From Comamonadaceae bacterium (lineage in GTDB: Bacteria > Pseudomonadota > Gammaproteobacteria > Burkholderiales > Burkholderiaceae_C), in NCBI GenBank assembly GCA_027486755.1, contig JAIXOM010000041.1:62001-126000 (forward strand): a stretch of 64,000 nucleotides of DNA, read 5' to 3'. Shown piece after piece: positions 52,018 to 60,435 of the stretch. A program made the translations under genes and the position numbers. A model generated the notes under the pieces. That model did no database searches and was not told where the DNA came from. It worked only from the letters and a program-made list of their open reading frames with translations. Positions within the stretch are counted from its first letter, which is position 1; each line of letters starts with the position of its first letter.

Positions 52018-52076
52018 GTGACCTGCCCCCTTCCGGAGTACCAATTTGAAGGAAGGAAGTCCGTGTTGAAGGTTAA
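52018..52076 (-). repeat. right 59-bp inverted repeat bounding the lux-like operon
   Basis: Begins GTGACCTGCCCCCTTCCGG and ends GAAGGTTAA. It is the inverted partner of 41241-41299 (7 mismatches in 59). It lies 45 bp upstream of the first operon gene. The TGACCTGCCCCC tip faces the operon on both sides, so each copy could be the residue of an IS lying outside the operon. Confidence 0.92.
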
Positions 52077-52179
52077 GGAAGGTCTGCACAACAGCCGCTG
52101 AAATGACTGTTGAAGCGTGATTGTTCAAATGATGAAACCGCAGCTGAATTTGCCGCCAATTCCGTTCGTTTTAGGCCCT

Positions 52180-52518
52180 CTACAGCCTGTTTTCGGGCCT
52201 GTGCTTTCGGCCTGTATACGAGGCGCCAATTCGAAAACTATGATGCCCGGCCAAACGATAGCAAATCAGTCTTTTAAATATATCCCTGCTAGCCATATTT
52301 GAGAAAATCTGATAAGCCTCAAATAACTTCTCGAAATTCTCATAAAACCAATTGAAATAGAATATTCGCTCCCCCGTTTGAAAAATATGCGAATTATCCT
52401 GACCGCACAGAGCGTCAAATGTCTCGCTATCATAGTTATCGGTGAATGTATTGAACTTTAGAGACTCATCAACTTGACCAATAATTACATCCCGAAATTC
52501 AAAGGCATTTTTTTCCAT
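52180..52518 (-). pseudogene. N-terminal fragment of an FkbM-like methyltransferase gene
   Basis: A 112-codon frame in notably AT-rich DNA. Residues 50-95 (FYFNWFYENFEKLFEAYQIFSNMASRDIFKRLICYRLAGHH) match the helical leader that precedes the catalytic domain of FkbM methyltransferases in glycan clusters. The SAM-binding domain is absent: after RIGAS the sequence runs into unrelated residues and a stop close to the right inverted repeat. It is probably the remnant of a glycan methyltransferase cut by the insertion event. A Shine-Dalgarno-like AGAGG precedes the start. Confidence 0.6.
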
Positions 52519-52856
52519 ATCCGACCTCTTGGGTTAGTTGAATGAAGAATCAGTCCGCGACGGCATAAAGTTCACGCGAGAGGGCAAGGCTGCAAGAATG
52601 CTCCAAATCGCGTTCGTACTTTGAGCTGCGGGCTACAACATTTGCCGGCTACTGCGGCCCGCCGCACGCGAGGGCTTGAATATTCTTTTGCGCCTGTTGT
52701 CGACTGCGCCCATCACCCACTTGATGCGCCTGATCGCGCAATCTGCACCCATCTTTACGCCTGGGGCGGCTCGAACACTGCGCGCTACAGTTTGAAGTTG
52801 AATTTTTCAAAGGCCACCACCTCCCTCGAAGTGCGGTTTAGGTTGACGGCAAGGTC
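52519..52856. other. gene-free region
   Basis: Open frames here are short and lack codon bias or family resemblance. I see no RNA gene, repeat or convincing promoter. It lies between the FkbM fragment and the aminotransferase 3' end. Confidence 0.4.
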
Positions 52857-54116
52857 TTACTTGACCGCGGCCGCATCCATCAGAGACGGCGGTGCAAAAC
52901 TGTAGACCGCTCCAAGATTGGAGAATCTCTCAAATGGGTCGAAAGCATTGAGGCCGCTTGGCGCAGCGTCGGCAAGATCAATGGGTTCAACTTGAATCGT
53001 CAATTTCTTGGCCGGTGAGGCCAATACCTGCACGATGCTTTGGGCCTGTGCATCGCTGAGCCCCGGATAGATGGGCAGGCAAATCACTCGATCGGCCAGT
53101 TGCCGCGCATTGGGCAAGTGAGCGCTCTGCGCAGAAGGCAGATGCCGATACATCGGAAAGTCTGAAATCAGGGGGTAAAAATAGCGTCTGCCATGGATGT
53201 TATGGTGCTTGAGATGCTCGTACAGCTGGTCGCGCGACAAGGGGTAATCGGGCGCCACCATGATCGGGAAGTACGACTGGTTCAAATGATCGCCCTCGGG
53301 CGTCATCGGTACGAGTCCAGCGATCTTGCGTAGCTGCTCTCGGTAATAGCGGTCAATTTGCCGGCGCCGCTCGAGCGCGCGGTCAATGTGCTTGAGTTGC
53401 AACAGGCCCAACGCGGCATTGAACTCGCTCATTTTGCCGTTGATCCCGGTGGCAATAACCGTGGTTTCGTTAGCAAAGCCGAAGTTCTTCAGGTAGTCAA
53501 TGCGTTGCTTGGTTCGCTCATCCTGACAGATGATGGCTCCACCTTCAAATGTATTGAACACCTTGGTCGCATGGAAGCTGAGGATCGACATGTCTCCATG
53601 CTGCAAAACGCTTTGACCCTTGTGGCGCACGCCAAAGGCATGGGCAGCGTCGTAGATCACCTTGAGTCCGTAGGTGTCTGCGATATCTTGGATTTTCTCA
53701 ACATCGCATGGCCGCCCGTAACAGTGGACCGGCATGATGGCCGTGGTCTCTGGAGTGATCATCTCCTCTATCCGTGCTGGATCAAGATTGCAGGTTTGCG
53801 GGTCAACGTCTGCAAAGACTGGCTTGATGTTGTTCCACATCAGAGAATGGGCCGTAGCCACAAAGGAATAAGGCGTGGTGATCACTTCGCCCGAGATCCG
53901 CAAAGCCTGCAAGGCAGTAATCAGTGCCAGCGTGGCATTGGTAAACAGACTCAGGTGCTTTACGCCCAAATACTGCCCGAGGGCCGCCTCGAGTTCCTGA
54001 TGGAAAGGCCCGTTATTGGTCAGGATCTTGTTGCCCCAGATCTTTTCCAGATAGGGCACGAACTCTTCCAGCGGCGGCAGGTAGGGTTGCGTCACGAAGA
54101 CGGGCTGATTCGACAT
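52857..54116 (-). CDS. DegT/DnrJ/EryC1/StrS-family sugar aminotransferase
   Basis: A 419-aa PLP enzyme that aminates a nucleotide-linked keto sugar (VioA/WecE-like). Seen: NKILTNNGPFHQELEAALGQYLG, TTPYSFVATAHSLMW, YDAAHAFGV, the PLP Lys in SFHATKVFNTFEGGA, and NGKMSEFNAALGLLQL. A 50-residue C-terminal extension (ends SFAPPSLMDAAAVK) is not usual for the family. The ATG at 54116 has AGGAG upstream. VioA is the first gene in the P. aeruginosa a-type flagellin island, so a flagellin amino-sugar role fits. Confidence 0.92.
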   Translation of the reverse strand: MSNQPVFVTQPYLPPLEEFVPYLEKIWGNKILTNNGPFHQELEAALGQYLGVKHLSLFTNATLALITALQALRISGEVITTPYSFVATAHSLMWNNIKPVFADVDPQTCNLDPARIEEMITPETTAIMPVHCYGRPCDVEKIQDIADTYGLKVIYDAAHAFGVRHKGQSVLQHGDMSILSFHATKVFNTFEGGAIICQDERTKQRIDYLKNFGFANETTVIATGINGKMSEFNAALGLLQLKHIDRALERRRQIDRYYREQLRKIAGLVPMTPEGDHLNQSYFPIMVAPDYPLSRDQLYEHLKHHNIHGRRYFYPLISDFPMYRHLPSAQSAHLPNARQLADRVICLPIYPGLSDAQAQSIVQVLASPAKKLTIQVEPIDLADAAPSGLNAFDPFERFSNLGAVYSFAPPSLMDAAAVK

Positions 54117-54445
54117 GGGGCTCTCCTGGATCGAAGGGGCTGGGCGGGCCAGATAGGCCTTGGCGCAACACACCTCAATGCGGTTAAAGCATGTTCCATG
54201 CCACTTAAATACGGCAACTTTCTGCCGAACTGCGACCCAAGTCCGCGCCGGAAATTCGACAGTACCGACGGGCATTCGCTTCAAGTGCGCGCAAATCTTC
54301 AGTAACATCCCGATTGGGAAGCTGATTAGGAGTTGTGCGGGTGGAAAGCGAAGCGGCACTGAAAATTGCCATGCCGTTTTTCTGCGGATCGGTCGGGCTT
54401 AGATAAGCCCCCGAGCCCTGGCGGCAAACCATTGCCGGCAGCGCC
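54117..54445. other. long intergenic region between the aminotransferase and GT2 genes
   Basis: 329 bp without a credible gene. It probably contains the aminotransferase promoter, but I could not assign sigma-70, sigma-54 or sigma-28 boxes with confidence. Confidence 0.4.
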
Positions 54446-55561
54446 TCAAACCCCCTGACCCGCTTCAGCCGGCTCAACTGCGTACTTGAGTTGCTCCGCC
54501 AAACCCCGATAAAGCTCTGCCTGCACTGAGTCACCCAGTTGGCTAAAGACCACTTGCAGGTTGAGCGCCGCCAAGAAGCTCCCCCTCCCCTGCATGGAGC
54601 CCTCCAACTCAGGCTGATCACCGATTTCCAGGCAGCGCTGCCAGCTTTGCACTGCGCGGGGCAGCCAAAGCTGCAGGGCCTGAGCTGGGTCGCTGACGCC
54701 CTTATTCAAGTAGGCATTGCCTGCCGCAAAGTGGAAATCGGGCGAATGCTGGTAGCGGCCCGCCCATTGCTCGATCATCATCAGGGCTTCATCAATGCGG
54801 CCGGCCTGGCTGAGGCAATGAATGGTGCGGACCAGCAGGCTGTGCTCGTAGCTCGCACGCACGGTCAACAGCGCCAGTGCCTTCTGGTAAAGATCAGCCG
54901 CTGCGGCATATTCTTTGGCCCCCTCATGCTCCGTACCGAACTGGTACAAAAGGTAGGGATCATCGGGCTCAGCTTGCAGGGCCTGTGCTAGGAGGCGGCG
55001 GTTGCGTCCCTGCTTTTTCTGGAGCTGCTCCTTCAGGTAGCCATCGTGCAAAACCGTCAGTCCCAACCTGGCGCGGGGCAGTTGGGACGCCGGTTGCTCA
55101 TGAATCCGCCCTTCATAGCGCACGCCGCGTGGCAACAAGCGCGGCAACCAGGAAGAAACCGGCAAATCCATGCCGCTCGACTGGTCGAGGTTCATCATTC
55201 GGACCAAACCCAGCTGAGCTTGGCTGGCCTTAGCGGGCCAATGGAACCCGGACTGGGGGTCTATCCATTCATCGGCATCGAGAAACAGGCTCCAATCGGC
55301 GTCTGCCAGTTCAAGCGCCCGGTTGCGGGCTGCCGAAAAGTCGTCAATCCAGTCAAAAAAATGGACCTCTGCGCCGCAGGCACGCGCCAGCTCAGGCGTA
55401 CCGTCGGTGGAGCCGGTGTCAAGCACCAGCATGCGGCCGACGTAGGGCTGCGCGCTGCGCAGGCAACGCTCAATGCAGCGGCTCTCGTTTTTTGCAATCA
55501 CCAACAAGGTGGGCGCGGCAACGGCGCGGATGGCTGAAGACTCAATCATGGTCACCGGCAC
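54446..55561 (-). CDS. GT2-family glycosyltransferase with TPR tail
   Basis: 371 aa. The N-terminal GT-A domain has LLVIAKNESRCIERCLRSA, VLDTGSTDGTPELA, and the metal-binding DADEW in WSLFLDADEWID (about residue 95). The C-terminal 180 residues form TPR-like repeats (PYLLYQFGTEHEGAKEYAAAADLYQKAL, HFAAGNAYLNKG). The start may be MIESS four codons later. It lies 26 bp downstream of the OGT-like gene and probably extends or starts the flagellin glycan. Confidence 0.88.
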   Translation of the reverse strand: MPVTMIESSAIRAVAAPTLLVIAKNESRCIERCLRSAQPYVGRMLVLDTGSTDGTPELARACGAEVHFFDWIDDFSAARNRALELADADWSLFLDADEWIDPQSGFHWPAKASQAQLGLVRMMNLDQSSGMDLPVSSWLPRLLPRGVRYEGRIHEQPASQLPRARLGLTVLHDGYLKEQLQKKQGRNRRLLAQALQAEPDDPYLLYQFGTEHEGAKEYAAAADLYQKALALLTVRASYEHSLLVRTIHCLSQAGRIDEALMMIEQWAGRYQHSPDFHFAAGNAYLNKGVSDPAQALQLWLPRAVQSWQRCLEIGDQPELEGSMQGRGSFLAALNLQVVFSQLGDSVQAELYRGLAEQLKYAVEPAEAGQGV

Positions 55562-55587
55562 CCGATTGGTCCAGCACGTCCACGCAA

Positions 55588-57912
55588 TCAGGCAAAGGCA
55601 GCGTTTTGCAGCTGAGCCACGTCCAGGTCTTGGGGCTTGGCGCCTTCTCGCTGGAGCTCATAAGCCTCAACCAATGCTCGCTCAAAATGCCGGGCATAAG
55701 TCTCGGCGTCGTACAGAGGGCCGTGGGCGATGCCATCTTTGACTGTTTGCTTGAGCCGCTGGTGGTAGGCACGATCATGGTAGATCTTCAAGGCCAAGGC
55801 TTCGTAGGCTTCCTCGGAATCCACAATCAACTCCTGCAAGCCAACCGTCTGCAAAATGCTACCGGCCACCCGGCTGGCGAAGGTCTGCCCCGAACGGGTG
55901 ATGATGGGCACACCTGCCCACAAAGCATCCGATGCGGTGGTGTGCGCATTGCAGGGAAAGCTGTCCATGAACAGATCGGCATGCACAAAGCGCTTGAGGT
56001 GGTCGGCCTCAACGAGCATGGGGGCAAATACCACCCGCGAAGGGTCCATGCCAGCTGCCTTGATGCAGGCCAGCAGGTTGGCCTCGGCCTGTTCGGTGGT
56101 CTTGAGCATCCACAAAACGCTGTCGGGCGCCTGTTTAAGGATGCGCAGCCACAGGTCGAACACTTTGGGGGTGAGCTTGTAGGTGTTGTTGAAGCTGCAG
56201 AAGACGAATTTTGAATCGGGCAGTTCAGCTGGCCTGTCGCCACCCTGCCCCGCGCTGGGCCGCTCTGGGTTGTTGGGCTGATAGCAGTCGGGCATGTAGA
56301 TGATTTTTTCATCAAAGTACTGCCGGTTCTCGGGCGTGACGGTGTAGTGGTCGGCCACCATGTAGTCCATGTAGGGTGCGCCCATGCTGCCCGGAAAGCC
56401 CAGGTAGTTGATCTGCACCGGCGCTGCGCGTTCGGCAAAGATGCCGGTGCGGCTGCCCTCGGTAAAGCCTTTGAGGTCAATGGCAATGTCGACCTCGAGT
56501 TGGCGCGACAGCAGCGCAACCGCCCCGTCACTCAGACGGCTGACATCATGGTAGTGGTCAAACAGAGCGCGCACCCGGTCGGTGTAGCCGTCTTGCTTGG
56601 CGAAGTCCAGCGAAAAGGCGTAAATCTCAAAGCGACTGCGGTCATGGGCGCGCAGCATGCCCTCGATCAGCATCACCGTGGCGTGATGGTAAAAATCCGA
56701 AGAGTAGTAGCCAATTCGGATTTTCTCGTGGCGGCTATAGGGCTTGAGGTCACCCAGAACATAGGTGGGGCTGAACTTGCCTTTGATGGTATTTCGCGCC
56801 GATGCAACATTGGCTTCGGCGCTGTTTTCGAAAATGACCGACGGAAAGGTTCGCGATGCGGTATGCGTGTTGTCAGACTCCATAGTCCGCAGAACTCTAT
56901 CGTGCTCTTGCCAGTCGCAAATGAAAGACATCGTGTAAAGGTACGAGCCGGCAATTTCATATCCGTTTGGGTTGATCGCATAGGACTTGCGATAGCAATT
57001 GTTTGCCCGGATGAAGTCACGTTTCGCGCCGTAAATATTCCCCATGTTCAGCCATGTCATGGCGTCATCCGGATGGCGCTTGAGAATTTTTTCAAACAGC
57101 GGCAGTGCCTCGTCATAGCGCTTCAATGCCAGTAACAGCGAGCCGTAACAGGTGAGCGCGCGACGGTTTTGAGGCTCAAGCGCCAAAGCCTGAAGATACT
57201 TGGCCTCACTGGCCACACCTCGCCGCACATGAGCGAGTAACTCGGCATGGTCGATCAGATAGTCAAGCTGCGGCGCATGCATCTGTTCTAGGAGCTCAAA
57301 TTTCTGCAGCGCGGCCGATGGCATGCCCTGGTAGGTCAAGAGCTTGGCCTGGCAATGCAGGAGCTGTATGGAATCCGGGTTGATGGCCAGCGCCAAGTCC
57401 AGGAGTTCTATCGTTTCTTGGTAGCGCCCCATGTCGTGCAAGAGCAAGGCGGTACGTAAGTACGCATCGACCATCTTGGGGTTGTTCGAAATAACGCGCT
57501 GCAAGATCTCCAGCGCCTCCGAGCGTGATCCCAACTCCTGATGGCAAAACCCCAAACTGTAGGCAATGTCTTCGGTCCAACCCCTCAAAGCCTCGCAGTG
57601 CTTCAAGTAGGGCAAGGCGTCCTGGTACTTTCTACCGTGCATCAGCAAAGTGGCAATGTCCTCGGCCACCTGCGCGTTACTCAGGTCCAGCTCAAGGCGT
57701 TTTTGCAGGCAGACAATGGCCTCGTCGATCTGCCCCAGCTTAAGGTGGGCCTGCCCGCACAGCACCAAGGCATCATGGTGGCCTGGGGCCGAGCGTAAAA
57801 CTGTCTCGCAAGCTTGTAGGCACTGCCTGAACTGACGCTGCGCCAAAGCTTTGCGGGCGCGTTGCAGATGGCCCGCGGCGGCCGGGCTCACACGAGCGGC
57901 GGGGGCGCCCAA
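55588..57912 (-). CDS. OGT/SPINDLY-type TPR glycosyltransferase (GT41)
   Basis: 774 aa. Residues 10-330 are TPR repeats (HHDALVLCGQAHLKLGQIDEAIVCLQKRLELD and others). Residues 390-750 are the GT41 catalytic domain: IRIGYYSSDFYHHA, IDLKGFTEG, INYLGFPGSMGAPYMDYMVAD, VFCSFNNTYKLTPKVFDLW, DSFPCNAHTTASDALWAGVPIIT. GT41 enzymes add GlcNAc or fucose-type sugars to Ser/Thr of proteins. It starts two bases from the TPR-like paralog stop and follows flagellin 2, so flagellin is the likely acceptor. Confidence 0.93.
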   Translation of the reverse strand: MGAPAARVSPAAAGHLQRARKALAQRQFRQCLQACETVLRSAPGHHDALVLCGQAHLKLGQIDEAIVCLQKRLELDLSNAQVAEDIATLLMHGRKYQDALPYLKHCEALRGWTEDIAYSLGFCHQELGSRSEALEILQRVISNNPKMVDAYLRTALLLHDMGRYQETIELLDLALAINPDSIQLLHCQAKLLTYQGMPSAALQKFELLEQMHAPQLDYLIDHAELLAHVRRGVASEAKYLQALALEPQNRRALTCYGSLLLALKRYDEALPLFEKILKRHPDDAMTWLNMGNIYGAKRDFIRANNCYRKSYAINPNGYEIAGSYLYTMSFICDWQEHDRVLRTMESDNTHTASRTFPSVIFENSAEANVASARNTIKGKFSPTYVLGDLKPYSRHEKIRIGYYSSDFYHHATVMLIEGMLRAHDRSRFEIYAFSLDFAKQDGYTDRVRALFDHYHDVSRLSDGAVALLSRQLEVDIAIDLKGFTEGSRTGIFAERAAPVQINYLGFPGSMGAPYMDYMVADHYTVTPENRQYFDEKIIYMPDCYQPNNPERPSAGQGGDRPAELPDSKFVFCSFNNTYKLTPKVFDLWLRILKQAPDSVLWMLKTTEQAEANLLACIKAAGMDPSRVVFAPMLVEADHLKRFVHADLFMDSFPCNAHTTASDALWAGVPIITRSGQTFASRVAGSILQTVGLQELIVDSEEAYEALALKIYHDRAYHQRLKQTVKDGIAHGPLYDAETYARHFERALVEAYELQREGAKPQDLDVAQLQNAAFA

Positions 57913-57913
57913 T

Positions 57914-58375
57914 TTAAGCCCCAGCTCGGGCAGACTTGGCTGCCAAAATGGAATTGAGGGTTTGCGACTCAGACTCCAGCATCACATCGCCGGGGTACAT
58001 CTTGAGTGCATTGCCGGCCAATCGGGCGGCGCGCCCCATCTCCCCTAGACAACGCAGCACCCTCACCCAATGGCTGAGGGTTTCGGCGGTTACGCCACTG
58101 CCCTGCAGGCGCACCAGACGCTCCAGATAAAAAGAGGCTTTGGTCCAATCCTGCCTGGCCTCTGAAATCAAAGCCAGTAACGAGACCAGTTCTTGCGAGT
58201 CAGGGTGCTGGCGCACAGCGCCTTCCACCAAGGCGAAGGCCTGAGAGAGTTGATTGCGGGCCACCAAATCGACTGCCGTCTGCCGCACATGCTGGGGGGA
58301 GACAGGCATCTGCTCCGGCGGCGAACTGAAACCGGCGTCAAGAGCGGCAGGTGAAACGGCAAGAGCTTGCAGCAT
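57914..58375 (-). CDS. TPR-like protein linked to flagellin 2 (paralog of 31580-32056)
   Basis: 153 aa, mostly helical: VDLVARNQLSQAFALVEGAVRQHPDSQELVSLLALISEARQDW, then LSHWVRVLRCLGEMGRAARLAGNALKMYPGDVML. It resembles the flagellin-1-linked TPR protein in length, order of repeats and the LISEARQDW / RVLRCL / YPG landmarks. It lies between flagellin 2 and the OGT gene, so it might present flagellin for export or glycosylation. AGGAG precedes the ATG. Confidence 0.78.
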   Translation of the reverse strand: MLQALAVSPAALDAGFSSPPEQMPVSPQHVRQTAVDLVARNQLSQAFALVEGAVRQHPDSQELVSLLALISEARQDWTKASFYLERLVRLQGSGVTAETLSHWVRVLRCLGEMGRAARLAGNALKMYPGDVMLESESQTLNSILAAKSARAGA

Positions 58376-58392
58376 AAGGAACTCCTAATGAA

Positions 58393-58422
58393 GTTCCAGC
58401 GGCAACAGCTTGCCACTGGAAC
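58393..58422 (-). terminator. hairpin between flagellin 2 and the TPR gene
   Basis: Interrupted stem GTTCCAG-c-GGCAA, loop CAGC, TTGCC-a-CTGGAAC (12 paired bases). It lacks a long T tract and sits 18 bp upstream of the TPR start, so it may attenuate read-through from the strongly expressed flagellin into the modification genes. Confidence 0.55.
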
Positions 58423-58479
58423 GAGGCAAGCAAATAAAGCAAGTAACGGGCCCGGCATAAACAGCCGGCAGCGGGAAGA

Positions 58480-59298
58480 TCAGCTCAAGAGTTGCAAGAC
58501 CATGACGCCCTGCTGGTTGGCCTGGGAAAGCATGGCCGTGCCCGCAGCCTGCATGATCTGGGCACGCGCCAAGTCAGCCGTGGCTTTGGCATAGTCAGCG
58601 TCCAGCAACTGACTCTTTGATGAACTCAGGTTCATCGAGACATTCGCGGAACTGTCGGCGGCGTGGGAGAGCCGGTTCATGGCCGCGCCCCAGGTCGCTC
58701 TGTTGGAGTTGATGGTGGTCAGATCAGCCTCGGTGTTGTCCAGTGCCGTCAGCGCATTTGTTCGCGTGGTCAAGCCGGTGGCACTGAGTACCGTCAAACT
58801 ACTTAGGCTCGCGAAATTGACGGCGATGCCATCCGTGGTCACCCCTGCGGCGCCCACCTTGTAATTGGCTGTGGCGGTGCTCCCATCGAGCAAGCCCTGG
58901 CCGTTCCACTTGGTGTTTTGAATGATGGAAGACATGGCGTTTTTCAGTTCGCCAAACTCCGTATTCAGGGCGCTGCGGTCCGTGGTTCCATAGGTATCGC
59001 TCGCGGCCTGAATGGCCAATTCGCGCATGCGCCCCAGCATATCGGCCATGACTTGCGTCGCCCCATCGGCGGTTTGCACCATCGCAATACCGTCGTTCGC
59101 ATTGCGAACCGCCTGATTCAAGCTGAGGATTTTGGCCGACATCTGGCTGCCAATGGCCGAACTGGCTGCATCGTCAGCGGCCGAATTAACCCGCAACCCG
59201 GTGGAGAGCTGCGCCATAGACTTAGACAAGCCTATGTTATTGGTGGTCAACGCATGTTGTGCCTTCAGCGCATCGATATTCGTATTGAAACTGGGCAT
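58480..59298 (-). CDS. flagellin 2 (short form)
   Basis: A 272-aa flagellin with D0/D1 only: MPSFNTNIDALKAQHALTTNN start and MLSQANQQGVMVLQLLS end, RMRELAIQAASDTYGTTDR in D1. A compact centre of about 50 residues holds surface Ser/Thr. The N-terminus is divergent from flagellins 1 and 3 (INTNVKS). The cysteine-free sequence and terminal heptads are intact, so it is probably functional. Confidence 0.95.
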   Translation of the reverse strand: MPSFNTNIDALKAQHALTTNNIGLSKSMAQLSTGLRVNSAADDAASSAIGSQMSAKILSLNQAVRNANDGIAMVQTADGATQVMADMLGRMRELAIQAASDTYGTTDRSALNTEFGELKNAMSSIIQNTKWNGQGLLDGSTATANYKVGAAGVTTDGIAVNFASLSSLTVLSATGLTTRTNALTALDNTEADLTTINSNRATWGAAMNRLSHAADSSANVSMNLSSSKSQLLDADYAKATADLARAQIMQAAGTAMLSQANQQGVMVLQLLS

Positions 59299-59362
59299 GA
59301 GCAGGCTCCTGGCAAAACGGTGCGCAGCTTGAGTAAGCTTTTGCCGAGTCTAGGGTCCAAAA

Positions 59363-59389
59363 GAATCGGCATCGACCACATAAGCTGCA
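59363..59389 (-). promoter_or_regulatory. weak sigma-28-like site of flagellin 2
   Basis: On the minus strand TGCAGCTT-N11-GCCGATTC has a good -10 but a poor -35. It is about 65 bp upstream of the start. The spacing equals that of the better sites nearby. Confidence 0.4.
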
Positions 59390-59408
59390 TCTGAGAGAGG
59401 GTCAAACG

Positions 59409-59435
59409 GGTTGATCCGGACGAGCCGGATCAACC
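59409..59435 (-). terminator. hairpin downstream of flagellin 3
   Basis: A perfect 11-bp stem GGTTGATCCGG / CCGGATCAACC with a 5-nt loop, 19 bp after the flagellin 3 stop. Only a short T run follows (CGTTTG), but the position fits transcript termination or 3'-end protection. Confidence 0.65.
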
Positions 59436-59454
59436 TGCTTCAGTCAGCCGCCCA

Positions 59455-60276
59455 TCACCGCAGGAGCGAGAGCACTGCCTGTGGCTGCTGGTTGGCCTGA
59501 GCCAGCATCGCAGTGGCCGCCTGCTGAATGATCTGCGTGCGTGCCAGCTCCGTGGTAGCCGCTGCGTAGTCGGTATCCTGGATGCGGCTGCGCGAAGCAG
59601 CGGTATTCATCGAGATGTTCGCCAGGTTATCCACCGAGGATTCCATACGGTTGATCTTGGCACCCAGGGTGGCACGGAAGGTGTCTACGGTCTGAATAGC
59701 GGCATCGACGCTGCTGATGGCGGAAGTCGCACCACCGTAGCTGATCATGCTGAGCGACTGCACACCGAGCGCAGTGGCCGACATAGCAGAGAAAGTGACG
59801 CTCACCGAAGAGGTGGAGGTCGATCCAGAGCCAACCTGGTAGGTATAAGTGGAAGCGTCGGCGCCGAGAATCTTCCGGCCGTTCCACTCAGAATTGGTAG
59901 CGACGCGATCAATCTCTTCTTTGAGCTGGGTGATCTCTGTTCCGATGGCGTTGCGGTCCTGGGTGGCATAGGTATCGTTGGCCGCCTGGACAGACAGTTC
60001 GCGCATACGCTGCAGCATATTGCTGATTTCCTTGGTCGCGCCCTCTGCGGTCTGGATCATAGAAATCGCGTCGTTGGCATTGCGCACGCCTTGGTCCAGG
60101 CCGCGAATCTGTGCTTCCATCTTGCTGGCAATCGCCAAGCCGGCAGCGTCGTCAGCAGCGCCGTTGATGCGCTTGCCGGTCGACAGCTGTTCCATCGCCT
60201 TGCTCAGGCTGCGGTTGTTCACCGACAAGGCGTTTTGCGCCATGATGGACTTCACGTTGGTATTAATCACTGACAT
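59455..60276 (-). CDS. flagellin 3 (short form)
   Basis: A 273-aa flagellin closer to flagellin 1 in its termini ([38 protein letters not shown]) but lacking the long central domain. D1 has [19 protein letters not shown]. The central 50 residues are Ser/Thr-rich ([18 protein letters not shown]), possible O-glycosylation targets. AAGGAG precedes the ATG, with a sigma-28 promoter about 106 bp upstream. Confidence 0.96.
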   Translation of the reverse strand: MSVINTNVKSIMAQNALSVNNRSLSKAMEQLSTGKRINGAADDAAGLAIASKMEAQIRGLDQGVRNANDAISMIQTAEGATKEISNMLQRMRELSVQAANDTYATQDRNAIGTEITQLKEEIDRVATNSEWNGRKILGADASTYTYQVGSGSTSTSSVSVTFSAMSATALGVQSLSMISYGGATSAISSVDAAIQTVDTFRATLGAKINRMESSVDNLANISMNTAASRSRIQDTDYAAATTELARTQIIQQAATAMLAQANQQPQAVLSLLR

Positions 60277-60381
60277 GGTCTTACTCCTTCAAGAGATGTT
60301 TCACAAGGGTTGGCAGGGACCGAAAGGGAGTAGGACCTGCCTGTTGTCACAGAAAAACTTTTTGAATTCCTGTTGAGATAT

Positions 60382-60408
60382 GAATCGGTGCATCTGGAAA
60401 GAACTTGA
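60382..60408 (-). promoter_or_regulatory. sigma-28 (FliA) promoter of flagellin 3
   Basis: TCAAGTTC-N11-ACCGATTC on the minus strand matches the FliA consensus TAAAGTTT-N11-GCCGATAA at the key positions. It leaves a leader of about 100 nt, common for flagellin genes. Confidence 0.8.
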
Positions 60409-60435
60409 GGCCTGGGCCATTAAATTCTTTTAGAT

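Noticed and set aside
52621-52905. 94-aa plus-strand frame
   Set aside because: No Shine-Dalgarno, no family resemblance, and it runs into the 3' end of the aminotransferase on the other strand.
41408-54116. standard pseudaminic, legionaminic or sialic acid pathway
   Set aside because: Only a NeuB-like and a NeuD-like gene and an aminotransferase are seen; no dehydratase-epimerase (PseB/NeuC), hydrolase PseG or CMP-transferase is in the window.
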